A stretch of 64,000 nt of DNA from Butyrivibrio sp. AC2005. GTDB lineage: Bacteria; Bacillota; Clostridia; Lachnospirales; Lachnospiraceae. Under the pieces are notes generated by a model. It was not told the DNA's origin, searched no databases, and saw only the letters and a program-made list of their open reading frames with translations. Positions within the stretch are counted from its first letter, which is position 1. The number at the start of each line of letters is the position of its first letter. Both the position numbers and the translations under genes were made by a program. Shown one piece after another: positions 36,902 through 46,590 of the stretch. The stretch is taken from contig NZ_AUJI01000010.1 of NCBI RefSeq assembly GCF_000424145.1, positions 62,001 through 126,000 on the forward strand, in the 5' to 3' direction.

Positions 36902-37942
36902 TTATCTCCTTAATCCTCTGTAAAACCAAAGCAATCTGTAGTAAATATAAAACAGCAGATGAGATTTCATCTGCATTCCTATCAGCTTCTTTTCTTCAGG
37001 ATGAATTCTGTCTATATAATAGGGATTACTCTGAAAATCAGGAAATGCTTTCTTCATCTCCTGTCCCATTTTTCTTGTAAAGCTATAGCAATCCTCGATG
37101 TGCTGTTCCTTAGGCATAGCTGAAAACAGCGTATTTACGTAAAACAGAACCGTATACATAAACTCTATTTCAGGTTTATATGTGTCAAGATAGCCGTTTT
37201 CCAAAGCTTCTGCAAGGATCTGCCTTCCTGCTACCATTCTGTCCTCAAGATTCTTTTTTGACACTGTATGAACAGTGGAAGCATCATGCTGGTAATAGAA
37301 ATACAGCGGTTCTTCAATATATTCAAAATGCTTTACCCGAAGCATCCAGGTATTGCTTACCGCATTATCCTCGTAAAAAATATCTTCAGGAAAAATATCA
37401 AAGCTCTGTTCCTTTTCACCAAGCACAATATATCTTTTATAAATCTTAACAACAAGGCTCCCGGTATCCAAAAGCAACTTTCTGTATTTTTCCTCGTTCA
37501 TAACTCCTGTCTGCTCCGGAGTATTATTGTGTACTACCTGACCGGGTTCAAAGGTATAATGATCAACCAGGCTATAGTCACAGCCAACCATATCTGCTCC
37601 GGTTTCATCTGCCTTTTTAAGCAGCCTCTCATAATAGTCCGGGACAATCCAGTCATCTGCATCAATAAACCCAAGCCATTCACCCTTCGCTCTTCCAAGG
37701 CCAAGGTTCTTTGCTCCGCCCTGATGATGATTAACCGGACTATGAACCGCAACAAATCTTCCGGGATAGTTCTTCTCATAGTTCTGCATTATCTCAAATG
37801 AGTTATCCGTTGAGCAATCGTCAACAGCAATAATCTCAATCTCCCCATCGGGAAGAGTCTGGCTTACCAGTGAGTCCAGACAATGCTTCAATTTATCGTC
37901 TGCTGCCATATTGTAGACAGGCACAATTACACTAAGTCGCAT
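36902..37942 (-). CDS. GT2 glycosyltransferase
   Basis: 346 residues. The GT-A fold is clear: LSVIVPVYNMAADDKLKHCL, IIAVDDCSTDNS, GGAKNLGL and the metal site GFIDADDWI. A C-terminal region of about 130 residues without membrane helices ends in a basic, aromatic stretch (YYRLLWFYRGLRR) that may dock to the membrane. It acts in the cytoplasm on lipid-linked intermediates. The sugar specificity cannot be read. It lies one base before the sialyltransferase-like gene. Confidence 0.88.
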   Translation of the reverse strand: MRLSVIVPVYNMAADDKLKHCLDSLVSQTLPDGEIEIIAVDDCSTDNSFEIMQNYEKNYPGRFVAVHSPVNHHQGGAKNLGLGRAKGEWLGFIDADDWIVPDYYERLLKKADETGADMVGCDYSLVDHYTFEPGQVVHNNTPEQTGVMNEEKYRKLLLDTGSLVVKIYKRYIVLGEKEQSFDIFPEDIFYEDNAVSNTWMLRVKHFEYIEEPLYFYYQHDASTVHTVSKKNLEDRMVAGRQILAEALENGYLDTYKPEIEFMYTVLFYVNTLFSAMPKEQHIEDCYSFTRKMGQEMKKAFPDFQSNPYYIDRIHPEEKKLIGMQMKSHLLFYIYYRLLWFYRGLRR

Positions 37943-37973
37943 TTACCTAACTTTCTTGTTTATATAAAAATCT

Positions 37974-39170
37974 TTATAATCTGCTGAGCTCATCATTTAA
38001 AATTTCAGCAACCTGCTCCATATCAAAACGGTTATATCTCTGGTCTATCCAGAAAGCCAGCATATTTTCCGAAAAATGTCTGGCGTTTTCACTGACTTTT
38101 CCCGCTTCATCAGATATAGGCCATAAAACAGGGGCATAAACGCCCCTCTGTGCAAGGCGTTTTTCAAAATCATCACGGGTGATGGCCTTTCCATCATCAG
38201 TAATTGCACTTCTTCGCAAGAAATCAACATCAAGCACTATCGGGAGCATAAAAGGTGTACTTTCATATCCGTTATCGCTTTCAGGAATCTCCGGAAGAAG
38301 CCTGTATGCCTTATCGCAAAGAGGAGCTTCCTTAAGCATTTTATACAGATTCCTGTAATTAGCACTTCTTCTTGTCCTGATATAACCTGTATCCAGATCA
38401 CTTAAGTACTCCGCGCTTACATCTGACATATGATAAGGATCAAGACCGTCGCTAAGGGAATCCTCCGCATCAGACAACAGTTTTCTGAAATGAGCCTTAA
38501 GTTCCTGATCGCCATTATCGAGGTATTCCGTCTTTTCAATAAGTGCCTCTGTTCTAAGCGCTGTGAAGTCTGTCTCTCCAGTGAGCGCTCCCATCACAAA
38601 TTCCGTGCTGCTTATAGCAACAGCTCCATCCGGCACTCCAAGCCATTTGCGAATACTTCCGACATGATAATCAGCAAGTATATCCTGAACAAGGTATTTA
38701 TCGGGATCCATCAGAATATGTGTGACATCTTCGATAATAATCGCCTTTCTGCAAGTATCCTTTATTTTTTTAGTTACCTCTGATATCCTTGTACAACCAA
38801 AAAAGTTCATAAGCAGTATTATGGGAGTTACTTTTTCTTCATTATCATCCCCTGTAATTTCACTTATTTTTCCTATAAGGTCGTTTTCATCTACAGATAG
38901 ATTTTCCCCAAGGGCATAATAGCTAATACCAAGCCCTCTTACTTCAAAAGGTCTCACCATGGAATCACAGGCAAGAGCCGGCATCAGAACACGAATCTCA
39001 TCATCGTTTTTCGCTATAATATCATCTGCTATAAATCCTATGGCATCTCTGCCGCATCTTAAAAACTCCGCATATCTGTCATTATTCTGGGCTATTTCTG
39101 ATAACGAAGCTACCAGATTCTGCCTTTTAGATGTTTTTAGAAAATTAAATTCGCTTCCGATTTCGTACAT
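37974..39170 (-). CDS. Divergent fold-type I PLP enzyme (DegT-like), function unknown
   Basis: 398 residues. Overall DegT/DnrJ-like organisation, but strongly diverged: the PLP-stacking segment reads IIEDVTHILMD (Asp148) where the family has EDAA, and the lysine segment reads GSIRKWLGVPDG (Lys175). Both key residues are present, so catalysis is possible. The usual substrate-loop motifs and the glycine-rich AALxG entry are missing. RKW-x3-PDG is a distinctive marker. It could modify a sugar, an amino acid or a surface-protein substituent. It lies between the Fn3-like protein and the GT2 gene. Confidence 0.68.
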   Translation of the reverse strand: MYEIGSEFNFLKTSKRQNLVASLSEIAQNNDRYAEFLRCGRDAIGFIADDIIAKNDDEIRVLMPALACDSMVRPFEVRGLGISYYALGENLSVDENDLIGKISEITGDDNEEKVTPIILLMNFFGCTRISEVTKKIKDTCRKAIIIEDVTHILMDPDKYLVQDILADYHVGSIRKWLGVPDGAVAISSTEFVMGALTGETDFTALRTEALIEKTEYLDNGDQELKAHFRKLLSDAEDSLSDGLDPYHMSDVSAEYLSDLDTGYIRTRRSANYRNLYKMLKEAPLCDKAYRLLPEIPESDNGYESTPFMLPIVLDVDFLRRSAITDDGKAITRDDFEKRLAQRGVYAPVLWPISDEAGKVSENARHFSENMLAFWIDQRYNRFDMEQVAEILNDELSRL

Positions 39171-39273
39171 AATCCTGCCAACCTCTTTATAAAAAAACTT
39201 TTGCCTTTATCATACCGAAACATGATTTTATAACTTTTTATGGGCATATGCAATGTGTGCCAATCAGAGCCCA

Positions 39274-40272
39274 TTATGAATACTGCCCGTGATAATAGGT
39301 CTGTCTCACATTTCCTTTTTTATATTGCCACACATAACCTATACCTGTGCCCCCTCTTCTGCCGCCGGATTTCCTTACACCTTCTACATATACATAGTAG
39401 GTTCCGTTCTTTTTATATGAACTTCCCTTAAATTTACTTACAGTTGCGGTATCTTTGTTTTTTCCAGCTCTGGCAACCTTAACATAACCCTTATCACGAC
39501 TCTTGGACACGTAAATATTATATCCGCCGTTTGCATATTTTGTTTTGTCCCAGCTAAGCTTCAGCTTTCCTCCCTCAATATGTAAGTCGAAATCATTCCC
39601 ATAATTATATGACCTTATCATGGGCTGGGCAAAAAGATAAATACGGTCTGACCAGGCACTTTCATAGGTTTTTCCATTAATAACTGCAACAGATTTTACC
39701 TTGAAGGAATAGCATTTCTCATTATCCACATTTTTCTTTAAGGAATTTGTGAATGCATCACCGGCTCTAATCCTTTTACCGGACTTATTCATGAAAACAT
39801 ATCTGTAAAAGCCCGCTGTCTGGGCTTCCCAGGTTATATAAACCTTTTTGGTATGAATATACCATCTTGCCTGAGTGACCCCTTTTACTTTATCCGGTAT
39901 GGTTTTAACAATGGAAGTATTTGCTTTTGCTTCCTTTACACCATCAGTTTCCACATATCTGTACCTCAGGGTAACATAATAATTCATTCCGGCCTTAAGT
40001 CCTGTATAGGTGTAATGGATTGTATCAGAATCAAATGTCAGTGTATGTGCCTCTGCATCCTTTTCCGAAGCTTCCTTACTCTCTCCTATTCCAAGATAAT
40101 ACTCTGTGGCTCCCCTGACCTTGGTCCAGTTAACCGTGACACTGTCAGTTGCATACTTTGTCTGAGTAATTACAGACGCAGCTGCAGACACTTCACCTGA
40201 AGGAATAAGTATTATCACAAAAAAGATGGCTGCCAAAGCGCATATTATTCTTACTATTCTATTCTTTCTCAT
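39274..40272 (-). CDS. Secreted protein with fibronectin-III-like domains
   Basis: 332 residues. Signal peptide 1-31 (basic start, long hydrophobic core, cleavage near VSA-AAS). Three Fn3-like modules of about 90 residues follow: one with VTVNWTKVRGATEYYLGI and YTGLKAGMNYYVTLRY, one with KKVYITWEAQTAGFYRYVF, one with KLKLSWDKTKYANGGYNIYV. It ends in a Lys/Gly/Tyr/Arg-rich tail (GGRRGGTGIGYVWQYKKG). There is no anchor, so it is probably secreted or glycan-bound. It follows the GLUG-repeat gene by 24 bp and is probably co-expressed with it. Confidence 0.8.
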   Translation of the reverse strand: MRKNRIVRIICALAAIFFVIILIPSGEVSAAASVITQTKYATDSVTVNWTKVRGATEYYLGIGESKEASEKDAEAHTLTFDSDTIHYTYTGLKAGMNYYVTLRYRYVETDGVKEAKANTSIVKTIPDKVKGVTQARWYIHTKKVYITWEAQTAGFYRYVFMNKSGKRIRAGDAFTNSLKKNVDNEKCYSFKVKSVAVINGKTYESAWSDRIYLFAQPMIRSYNYGNDFDLHIEGGKLKLSWDKTKYANGGYNIYVSKSRDKGYVKVARAGKNKDTATVSKFKGSSYKKNGTYYVYVEGVRKSGGRRGGTGIGYVWQYKKGNVRQTYYHGQYS

Positions 40273-40296
40273 CTTTTCTCCCTATAATCTGTCGTC

Positions 40297-43200
40297 TTAA
40301 TGCCTTCTGTGGCGTTTCTTTTTGCCCCTTCCGGAACTCTTTGTTGGCTTCTCATCAGCCTTTGGAGCTTCCTCAGAACTATCTTTTTCCGGAGCTTTTT
40401 CTTCGTCTGGTTCCTGCTCCTCTTTTTCCGGTTCCTCTTTTTCCGGTTCCTCTTTTACGGATTCCTCTTTTGCAGATTCCTCTTTTACGGATTCCTCTTT
40501 TGCAGATTCCTCTTTTACAGGTTCCCCGTTGCCGCCTTTCCTCTGGGCATGCTTCTTTATTGCTGCATTTATGATCAGTATCAGCACACCTATAAGCAAT
40601 ATAACGCCAACAAGATAGAGAATTCTTCTTACAAGCGGTCTTGTTTCTACAATTGCAAATATCGCTTCCTCACCCTCAAGCTCAATTTCCATGTAACTGC
40701 CTACAGTCTTAAACGGAATATCTTCCCATTTTTCATCCCTGTAGATTTTTACAGTGGCTTCCTCATAGGGACAATAAAGTCTTATCTTTCGGTCTGCATT
40801 CTGGGAATAGGATCCTTCGTCCACTTTAATCTTATAAACCACTGATCCCTTTTCGACTGTCGGGCTCTGAATCACATAGGAAGGCTCATCCACAATCTCT
40901 GCCTCTATATATGCATCACCACCGTAGCTTCCTCCGAGAATGGCAATATGTTTTCCTGTGTCCCCATACACCGCCTCGCTCTCAATCGCCTTATTGGTGG
41001 CTACATATTCACCTATGAGAATATAGCTTCCTTCCATTACCATATCCTTAACATCAGGCCACTTAATGTAATATCCTTCCCTTTCTTCTCCCTCAGGGAA
41101 GTTCAGCTTCTGAAGGCTTTCACCATATGCAAGCTCCTGCTCTCCAAGCTTTTCATCCTCTACCTCAAACACAACCTTGAGGTGCCTGAAATCGTTCGGA
41201 ACATCCCCATGAGAGAGTAACAGCTGATAGGTTATGGGTTCTGCTCTTTCTGAAAAACTTATATCGTCGATTCCACCGATTTTACTCTCGACGAAATAAT
41301 TATTTTTTATATTATCTATCTTTGCCCTTTTAGTCTCAGCATCGGTATTGACTATTCCCGCAATTGAGCCAAATCTCTCTTTAGGATCGTTATCCCAGGT
41401 AACCATCGCATTACAGCCGGTTATCGTCGTTCCGTAACCTGCTATTCCTCCGACATATTTGTTACCGTTAAGAAGGCAAAGCGTATCACAATCTCTGATA
41501 ATTGAAAGGGACTGTCCGGCTATTCCTCCTGTATAATTTCCTTCCGTACTCTTTGCAAGACCATAGCCTTCACTTGACGTTACTATTCCCTGAGCCATAT
41601 ATCCGACAATCAATCCTGCTCCGTCTTTCTTTGACTCGACGGTCGACTCATTTCTGCATTCGCATACTATGTTCTTAAGAGTATATTTACTGCCTCTTCC
41701 TATGTTCAGATTACCTGCAGCATTCTCTTCAGGGTCTTCCTCGTCTATAGCCATTGAACCAGCTATTCCGCCAATATTAATATCACCCTTTACTGTTCCG
41801 ACATTTTTGGAACTGTCTACTCTTCCCGTTCTTGCATTCTCTATATCTTCATCCGAAACATCTGTAAAAACAGCTGAATCATCGTTATATATAATGTCAA
41901 GTCTGTCGGAAATAATATGATATATTTCGTTTACCTGATCATTCACAGCAGCAAGGTTGGAATTCAATGTATGCGAACTGCTCTTTCCATCCTGATTAAT
42001 GCTTTCAATTGAGCCTGATATTCCCTTCAGATTTGCATGCAGCGAATCAAGACTTGCATCCCAATCACTTCCAAGACCTGTAAGTCTTAATTTTTCCTGT
42101 GAGTTCAGATAATCAAGAATACTTCTGGTCCCCTGTGCAGCTTCCTTAAGTTCCCCTTCGGCACCCTGAAGTGCTGCAATGGCATTCTCTGTCTCACCTA
42201 TAGTTTCATCTGCCCCGGATTCCGCATATGGTTTGTATGTCTCAAGGATTGTTGACGCATCACCGAACATGGTATATACATTGCCACCGGACTCAGCAGC
42301 CATCTGCTGGAGTTCTGCAAGATATGAATTGAGCAGCGCCTGTTCATCATCAGTCAGAACTCTGAGAATTCTGTTTCCGTTCTCATCGAATTTGTAGTCA
42401 CCGTTCTCATCCTTTTCATACATGAGATCGTTTATGGCAGCTGTAATATTTTGTATTCTCTGAGTCTTTTCATTCGCGTCAGCAAGCTTATCATAGATCT
42501 GACTCTCACTGCTCTCTATCTTGTCCCTGTCTTCTATGGACAGATCATCATCAACATTTATGGCTTCTATTGCTCTTGCCAGTGAATTGTTGAAATAGTA
42601 CATCTTATCTGATGCGCCTTCAAGGTGATCTATGACGCCCGGAATATTTTGCATAACATATTCAAAACGTTCCAGCGCAGCATTTGCCACTCTGATATTT
42701 TCATTTATGGATGTGGTCAGCTCTCCTGTCAGTGCCCTTCCATCATCCACTACCCCATTGGCATATCCGGTAAGACTCGTCACATCCGATGAAATCGTAT
42801 CAACACTTCCATCCATATCCGTAAGAGTCTTTTCAACCAGATCATGAAGCTTATCTGCTGCTTCAGGCAGTGTCTGCAAATCTTCAGGTTCAAGATAGGG
42901 TTCCATCTGTCCAACGATTCCGCCTATATCCTTACGACCATTGATCATACCGGAATTCGTGCTGTAAGATATTATTCCCATCTGTCTTCCGGCAATGCCT
43001 CCGACATTATATCCAACGTGCTCGTAACCGATGTTACCCTTATTTGTGCAGCGGACAATACTTCCCTTGGAATATCCCGCTATTCCACCGGTATCAGTAC
43101 CTGAACGGATTGTCTGGTCATCACCTTCTACAGTTGATGCTATTGTCTGAATAATGCTTTCACCTTTTTCATCTTCCTTGACAACCCATTCCGCATTATC

Positions 43201-44031
43201 GTTTATACTGCCATTATTTGTGGCTCCGGATACTACGCCATAGTTTTTTCCGACTATGCCTCCGGTGAAGAAATATCCGGAAACGTGCGCATTATTAATA
43301 CAACCATTTATGAGGCCTGTATTCTCATTTATGGCTGCTATTGCACCAACAGTATTATTACCTTCGATAACTCCTGAGTAGGTACAGTTCTTGATGATTC
43401 CAAGGTTCATTCCGCAAAGTCCGCCGGTATACTTCAGTTCATCCGTCATACGAATCTCACCGGTTACCCTGAGGTCCTGAACTATTCCATTTGTACCTAT
43501 ATAGCGGAACAATCCTGTAATATAACTGTCTTCCGAATTTCCGTATCCCTTTATCTCATGGTTCTCTCCCTTGAAAATACCATCAAAATAGGGGATCATA
43601 TCAAAACCTGTATTAGAGAGATCCAGATCTGTTTTAAGCGTTACTATCTTATTTGTAGACCAGGCATCTTTCTTGCATTCTTTTGAGAACTCGATAAAAT
43701 CCTCAACGGAATTAATATCCAGATTTTCATATACTATCTCAACTACTTCTTCAACTTCCGCTTCCCCGGCATCACCCGAGGTGACTTCTTTATTTTCTTC
43801 ATTCTCGCCATCGCTGGCTTCCGCGAGCCTTTCACTGCTCTCCCGCTCGCTCTTTTCTGTCATTTCCGTAATGGTGTCTGTCTTTATCTTATTTTCTACG
43901 TTTTCTATAAGTTCATTCTCAAGTTCATTAACAGCAAGGGCATTTAAACTAAAGCTGCCGGCCATAAGTGAAGCTGCCATTAAAGATACTGTCACTTTTT
44001 TCAGAATGATATTAAGTGTCTTCATTTTCAT
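40297..44031 (-). CDS. Large surface protein: GLUG-type repeats split by a helical coiled-coil insert, C-terminal membrane anchor
   Basis: 1244 residues. Signal peptide to about residue 33 (SLNALA-V). An acidic stretch, then repeats of the GGIAG/GGIVG type (about 165-375), the pattern of GLUG/M26-type beta-solenoids. From about 380 to 735 the sequence is helical and heptad-rich (NENIRVANAALERFEYV and similar), after which GGIAG repeats resume (745-895). A beta-rich segment, one membrane helix (1136-1158) and a cytoplasmic tail of seven (E/K)EE-S/P units ending KKKRHRRH complete it. The start overlaps the MMPL stop (ATGA), with GGAGGTGG upstream. The pairing suggests an outer partner of that transporter. 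No enzymatic motif is seen. Confidence 0.85.
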   Translation of the reverse strand: MKMKTLNIILKKVTVSLMAASLMAGSFSLNALAVNELENELIENVENKIKTDTITEMTEKSERESSERLAEASDGENEENKEVTSGDAGEAEVEEVVEIVYENLDINSVEDFIEFSKECKKDAWSTNKIVTLKTDLDLSNTGFDMIPYFDGIFKGENHEIKGYGNSEDSYITGLFRYIGTNGIVQDLRVTGEIRMTDELKYTGGLCGMNLGIIKNCTYSGVIEGNNTVGAIAAINENTGLINGCINNAHVSGYFFTGGIVGKNYGVVSGATNNGSINDNAEWVVKEDEKGESIIQTIASTVEGDDQTIRSGTDTGGIAGYSKGSIVRCTNKGNIGYEHVGYNVGGIAGRQMGIISYSTNSGMINGRKDIGGIVGQMEPYLEPEDLQTLPEAADKLHDLVEKTLTDMDGSVDTISSDVTSLTGYANGVVDDGRALTGELTTSINENIRVANAALERFEYVMQNIPGVIDHLEGASDKMYYFNNSLARAIEAINVDDDLSIEDRDKIESSESQIYDKLADANEKTQRIQNITAAINDLMYEKDENGDYKFDENGNRILRVLTDDEQALLNSYLAELQQMAAESGGNVYTMFGDASTILETYKPYAESGADETIGETENAIAALQGAEGELKEAAQGTRSILDYLNSQEKLRLTGLGSDWDASLDSLHANLKGISGSIESINQDGKSSSHTLNSNLAAVNDQVNEIYHIISDRLDIIYNDDSAVFTDVSDEDIENARTGRVDSSKNVGTVKGDINIGGIAGSMAIDEEDPEENAAGNLNIGRGSKYTLKNIVCECRNESTVESKKDGAGLIVGYMAQGIVTSSEGYGLAKSTEGNYTGGIAGQSLSIIRDCDTLCLLNGNKYVGGIAGYGTTITGCNAMVTWDNDPKERFGSIAGIVNTDAETKRAKIDNIKNNYFVESKIGGIDDISFSERAEPITYQLLLSHGDVPNDFRHLKVVFEVEDEKLGEQELAYGESLQKLNFPEGEEREGYYIKWPDVKDMVMEGSYILIGEYVATNKAIESEAVYGDTGKHIAILGGSYGGDAYIEAEIVDEPSYVIQSPTVEKGSVVYKIKVDEGSYSQNADRKIRLYCPYEEATVKIYRDEKWEDIPFKTVGSYMEIELEGEEAIFAIVETRPLVRRILYLVGVILLIGVLILIINAAIKKHAQRKGGNGEPVKEESAKEESVKEESAKEESVKEEPEKEEPEKEEQEPDEEKAPEKDSSEEAPKADEKPTKSSGRGKKKRHRRH
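40418..40522 (-). repeat. 15-bp tandem repeat, seven units, inside the surface-protein gene
   Basis: Seven in-phase 15-bp units starting TCCTCTTTT on the plus strand encode the KEES/KEEP cytoplasmic tail. Units 3-4 and 5-6 are identical 30-bp pairs. Copy number could vary without shifting the frame. Confidence 0.93.
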
Positions 44032-46544
44032 GACTCCACCTCCTCATTCTTTTTTAAACCTAAAAGCTTATCCAAATCATCTCCCGATATTCGTGTCGCA
44101 TCAAGTCTTTCGATATTTCCGCTCTGGATAAAGGCTCTTACGTCACCTCTTACAACAGCATGTACTTCACCGATAATTGTTCCGTTAATCTGTCCCTGAA
44201 TAGTTCCGTCTATTCTCATAAGTCCCATATCACGCTCTATGACAAGCGGAACCGAAACCTCAAATGAAGTCTTATCTATTATCTTAGCTCCGATCAGAAG
44301 AATCTGAGGAAGAACAAACATAACAAGGAAAATGGAAATTATTGTTCCTCGTCCCAGGCACTGTCCGATACCGCAAATCGCTCCGTCAGAAGTCAGCATA
44401 CCGATGGATATACCTGCCATCGCAAGCATTGATCCGGAAGTGATAATTGTAGGAAACGCAAAGTTCATAGTCTCTATAATAGCGTCCTTATGAGACATCT
44501 TATCCTTAAGCTCCATGAATCTTCCGGATATAACTATGGCATAGTCGATATTTGCACCCATCTGAATAGAACTTACTATCAGATATGTCATGAAAAAGAT
44601 ATTGTCATTCTGTATGGTCGGAAATGCAAAGTTAATCCAGATAGCACCCTCAATTACCAGGATAAGGAGCACCGGCATACCTGCTGATTTAAAGGTAAAC
44701 AGCAGAACTACCAATACCGCCAGAATCGAAATTATGGTAACAACTGTATTATCTCTTGAGAAGGTCTTCTGAAGGTCATACTGGGATGTAGCTTCACCAA
44801 TAACAAAAATCTGTCCCTCATAGTACTTATTTGCCATGGTGTGCATCTGATCCAGGAAATTAAAGGTTTCTTCACCCTCCTCAGGGAGATTTAAATAAAC
44901 AAGGATTCTGCTGTAATTTTCTCCCTGCAGCTGTTTTTTTGCTATGTTCATCTGCTCATAGGCATCGTCGAGTTTTTCCTTCATGCTATCCTCAAGAGTC
45001 ACATAACCTTCCTCAACTTCATCATGAGCAAACATGATCATATCTATAAGAGGTACTCTGTAGGTTGAAATACCATTTACAAGCTTCGCATAGTTCTTGT
45101 CATTAACCGCATAGGCCATGTACAGAAGCTCTGCCTTCTCGTAGTCCAGTTCTAACAGCTCTGAAATCTCTCTCGCTGTCAGCTTATCAGCAAGGCAGTA
45201 ATCATCCATCGCCTCAATGTTCGCAAGTCCCTGTGCTGATTTAACTTCCGGGCATGCAAGGTAATCCTGTATCAGTTTCTTTTCCTTCTCGTAATTCCCT
45301 GCAGGAATATTTACTGCAACAAAATTGGAATCTCCGAAGGTTTCGCTTATCATTTCATTTGCTATCTGAGTATCATTTTTTATGGGAGTTTCTATTTCAC
45401 TATATCCATATACGAAGGGGCATTTATTCTGTATAAGGAATGCTATGATAATTACCACAATAAAGATGGGCGGAACCAGGAATCGTGTATGATAATCCAG
45501 CTTTCCGACAAATGGTATCTTCGGAACAAAGCTCTTATGCTTTGTTTTATCCATCCAGGGACCAAATATCATAAGAAGCCCCGGCATTAAGAAGAATACG
45601 GCAACCAGGCTGAGTAAAATAGCCTTAATCAGACATATAGCCATGTCTACACCTATTCCAAACTGCATGAACATCATGGCAACCAGGCCACCTATTGTAG
45701 TAAGGGAGCTTGAAGAAATTTCAGGAATTGCTTTACTAAGAGAAATAATGTCAGCTTCTCTGATAGGAAGCTTTTCATGCTCTTCCTTATAACGGTTACA
45801 GAAAATAACAGCATAGTCTATTGAAAGAGCCAGCTGCAAAACTATTGTAACCGAATCAGATACGAAGGATATTGTTCCAAGAATGAAATTGGTACCGCCG
45901 GACATCAATGCTGCTGCACCAAATGTAAGCAGCAATACAGGTATCTCCGCATAGGTTTGGGATGTAAAAAACAGTACTGCAAGAACTATGACAACAACCA
46001 GTGCACTTACTACCTGCATCTCCTTTTCAATAGTATCTGCTGCTGCATTACCCATGGAAGTACTTACAAATATGTCATAATCAGAAAGTGACTCCTCAAT
46101 ATCAGCAAGACCGTCCAGTGATCTCTGGTCAGTATCTTCATACTTGAAGGTGACATCATAGAGAGCTGAAAAATTATTGTAATGATCTGGTGTCTCATCA
46201 AAAGTAACCATTGAGACATCATCGCGCTCTGCGATTTTGTCTGAAAGATCTTTCGCATCCTCATATACGATATTTGAGACCATGATTTTGGCAGATCCAT
46301 ATGTCGTATATTCTTTTTTCATGAGATCAAGACCGAGACTGGTCTCAAAAGAATCAGGCAAATAGGCAGGCAGCGAGTTCTCAACATTTACCATCCCCAT
46401 TGCTATCACACAGAAAATCATTGCAATGCCAAACAACAGGAAAAAGAGGTTTCTTCTGTCAACAATAAAGGTAGCAACCTTTATCATTGCATTTCCTTCT
46501 TCTTCCTGAACAGGACCGTTAGTAACTTTACCTTGTTCAGCCAT
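44028..46544 (-). CDS. MMPL/RND-superfamily transporter with bactofilin-like C-terminal tail
   Basis: 838 residues and twelve membrane helices in two halves of 1+5, each half with a large extracytoplasmic loop. The proton-relay type motifs appear twice, SIDYAVIFCNR (241-251) and NIDYAVIISGR (second half). MMPL proteins use the proton gradient to move lipids, glycolipids or peptides out of the membrane. After the last helix a short cytoplasmic region (776-817) reads as tandem GxIxG/GxVxA turns (RIDGTIQGQINGTIIGEV), which resembles a bactofilin-type beta-solenoid and is unusual for MMPL. It is coupled (ATGA) to the GLUG-repeat protein. The cargo is unknown. Confidence 0.88.
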   Translation of the reverse strand: MAEQGKVTNGPVQEEEGNAMIKVATFIVDRRNLFFLLFGIAMIFCVIAMGMVNVENSLPAYLPDSFETSLGLDLMKKEYTTYGSAKIMVSNIVYEDAKDLSDKIAERDDVSMVTFDETPDHYNNFSALYDVTFKYEDTDQRSLDGLADIEESLSDYDIFVSTSMGNAAADTIEKEMQVVSALVVVIVLAVLFFTSQTYAEIPVLLLTFGAAALMSGGTNFILGTISFVSDSVTIVLQLALSIDYAVIFCNRYKEEHEKLPIREADIISLSKAIPEISSSSLTTIGGLVAMMFMQFGIGVDMAICLIKAILLSLVAVFFLMPGLLMIFGPWMDKTKHKSFVPKIPFVGKLDYHTRFLVPPIFIVVIIIAFLIQNKCPFVYGYSEIETPIKNDTQIANEMISETFGDSNFVAVNIPAGNYEKEKKLIQDYLACPEVKSAQGLANIEAMDDYCLADKLTAREISELLELDYEKAELLYMAYAVNDKNYAKLVNGISTYRVPLIDMIMFAHDEVEEGYVTLEDSMKEKLDDAYEQMNIAKKQLQGENYSRILVYLNLPEEGEETFNFLDQMHTMANKYYEGQIFVIGEATSQYDLQKTFSRDNTVVTIISILAVLVVLLFTFKSAGMPVLLILVIEGAIWINFAFPTIQNDNIFFMTYLIVSSIQMGANIDYAIVISGRFMELKDKMSHKDAIIETMNFAFPTIITSGSMLAMAGISIGMLTSDGAICGIGQCLGRGTIISIFLVMFVLPQILLIGAKIIDKTSFEVSVPLVIERDMGLMRIDGTIQGQINGTIIGEVHAVVRGDVRAFIQSGNIERLDATRISGDDLDKLLGLKKNEEVES

Positions 46545-46590
46545 ATTTAGTTACCCCCATCGAAACTTTTTTCATACTACTTTAATTATA

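Noticed and set aside
39240-39274. ATGGGC/GCCCAT inverted repeat as a terminator after the Fn3-like gene
   Set aside because: Only a 6-bp stem with a 23-nt loop and an A-run rather than a U-run on the transcribed strand; transcription probably continues into the PLP gene.
40418-40522. Regular short repeats resembling a CRISPR array
   Set aside because: Units are contiguous, with no spacers, in frame and coding; no cas genes are in the window.
40322-40618. 98-residue Ser/Phe-rich plus-strand ORF
   Set aside because: It is the antisense of the repetitive KEES tail of the surface protein. The serine pattern comes from the 15-bp repeat, and there is no ribosome site.
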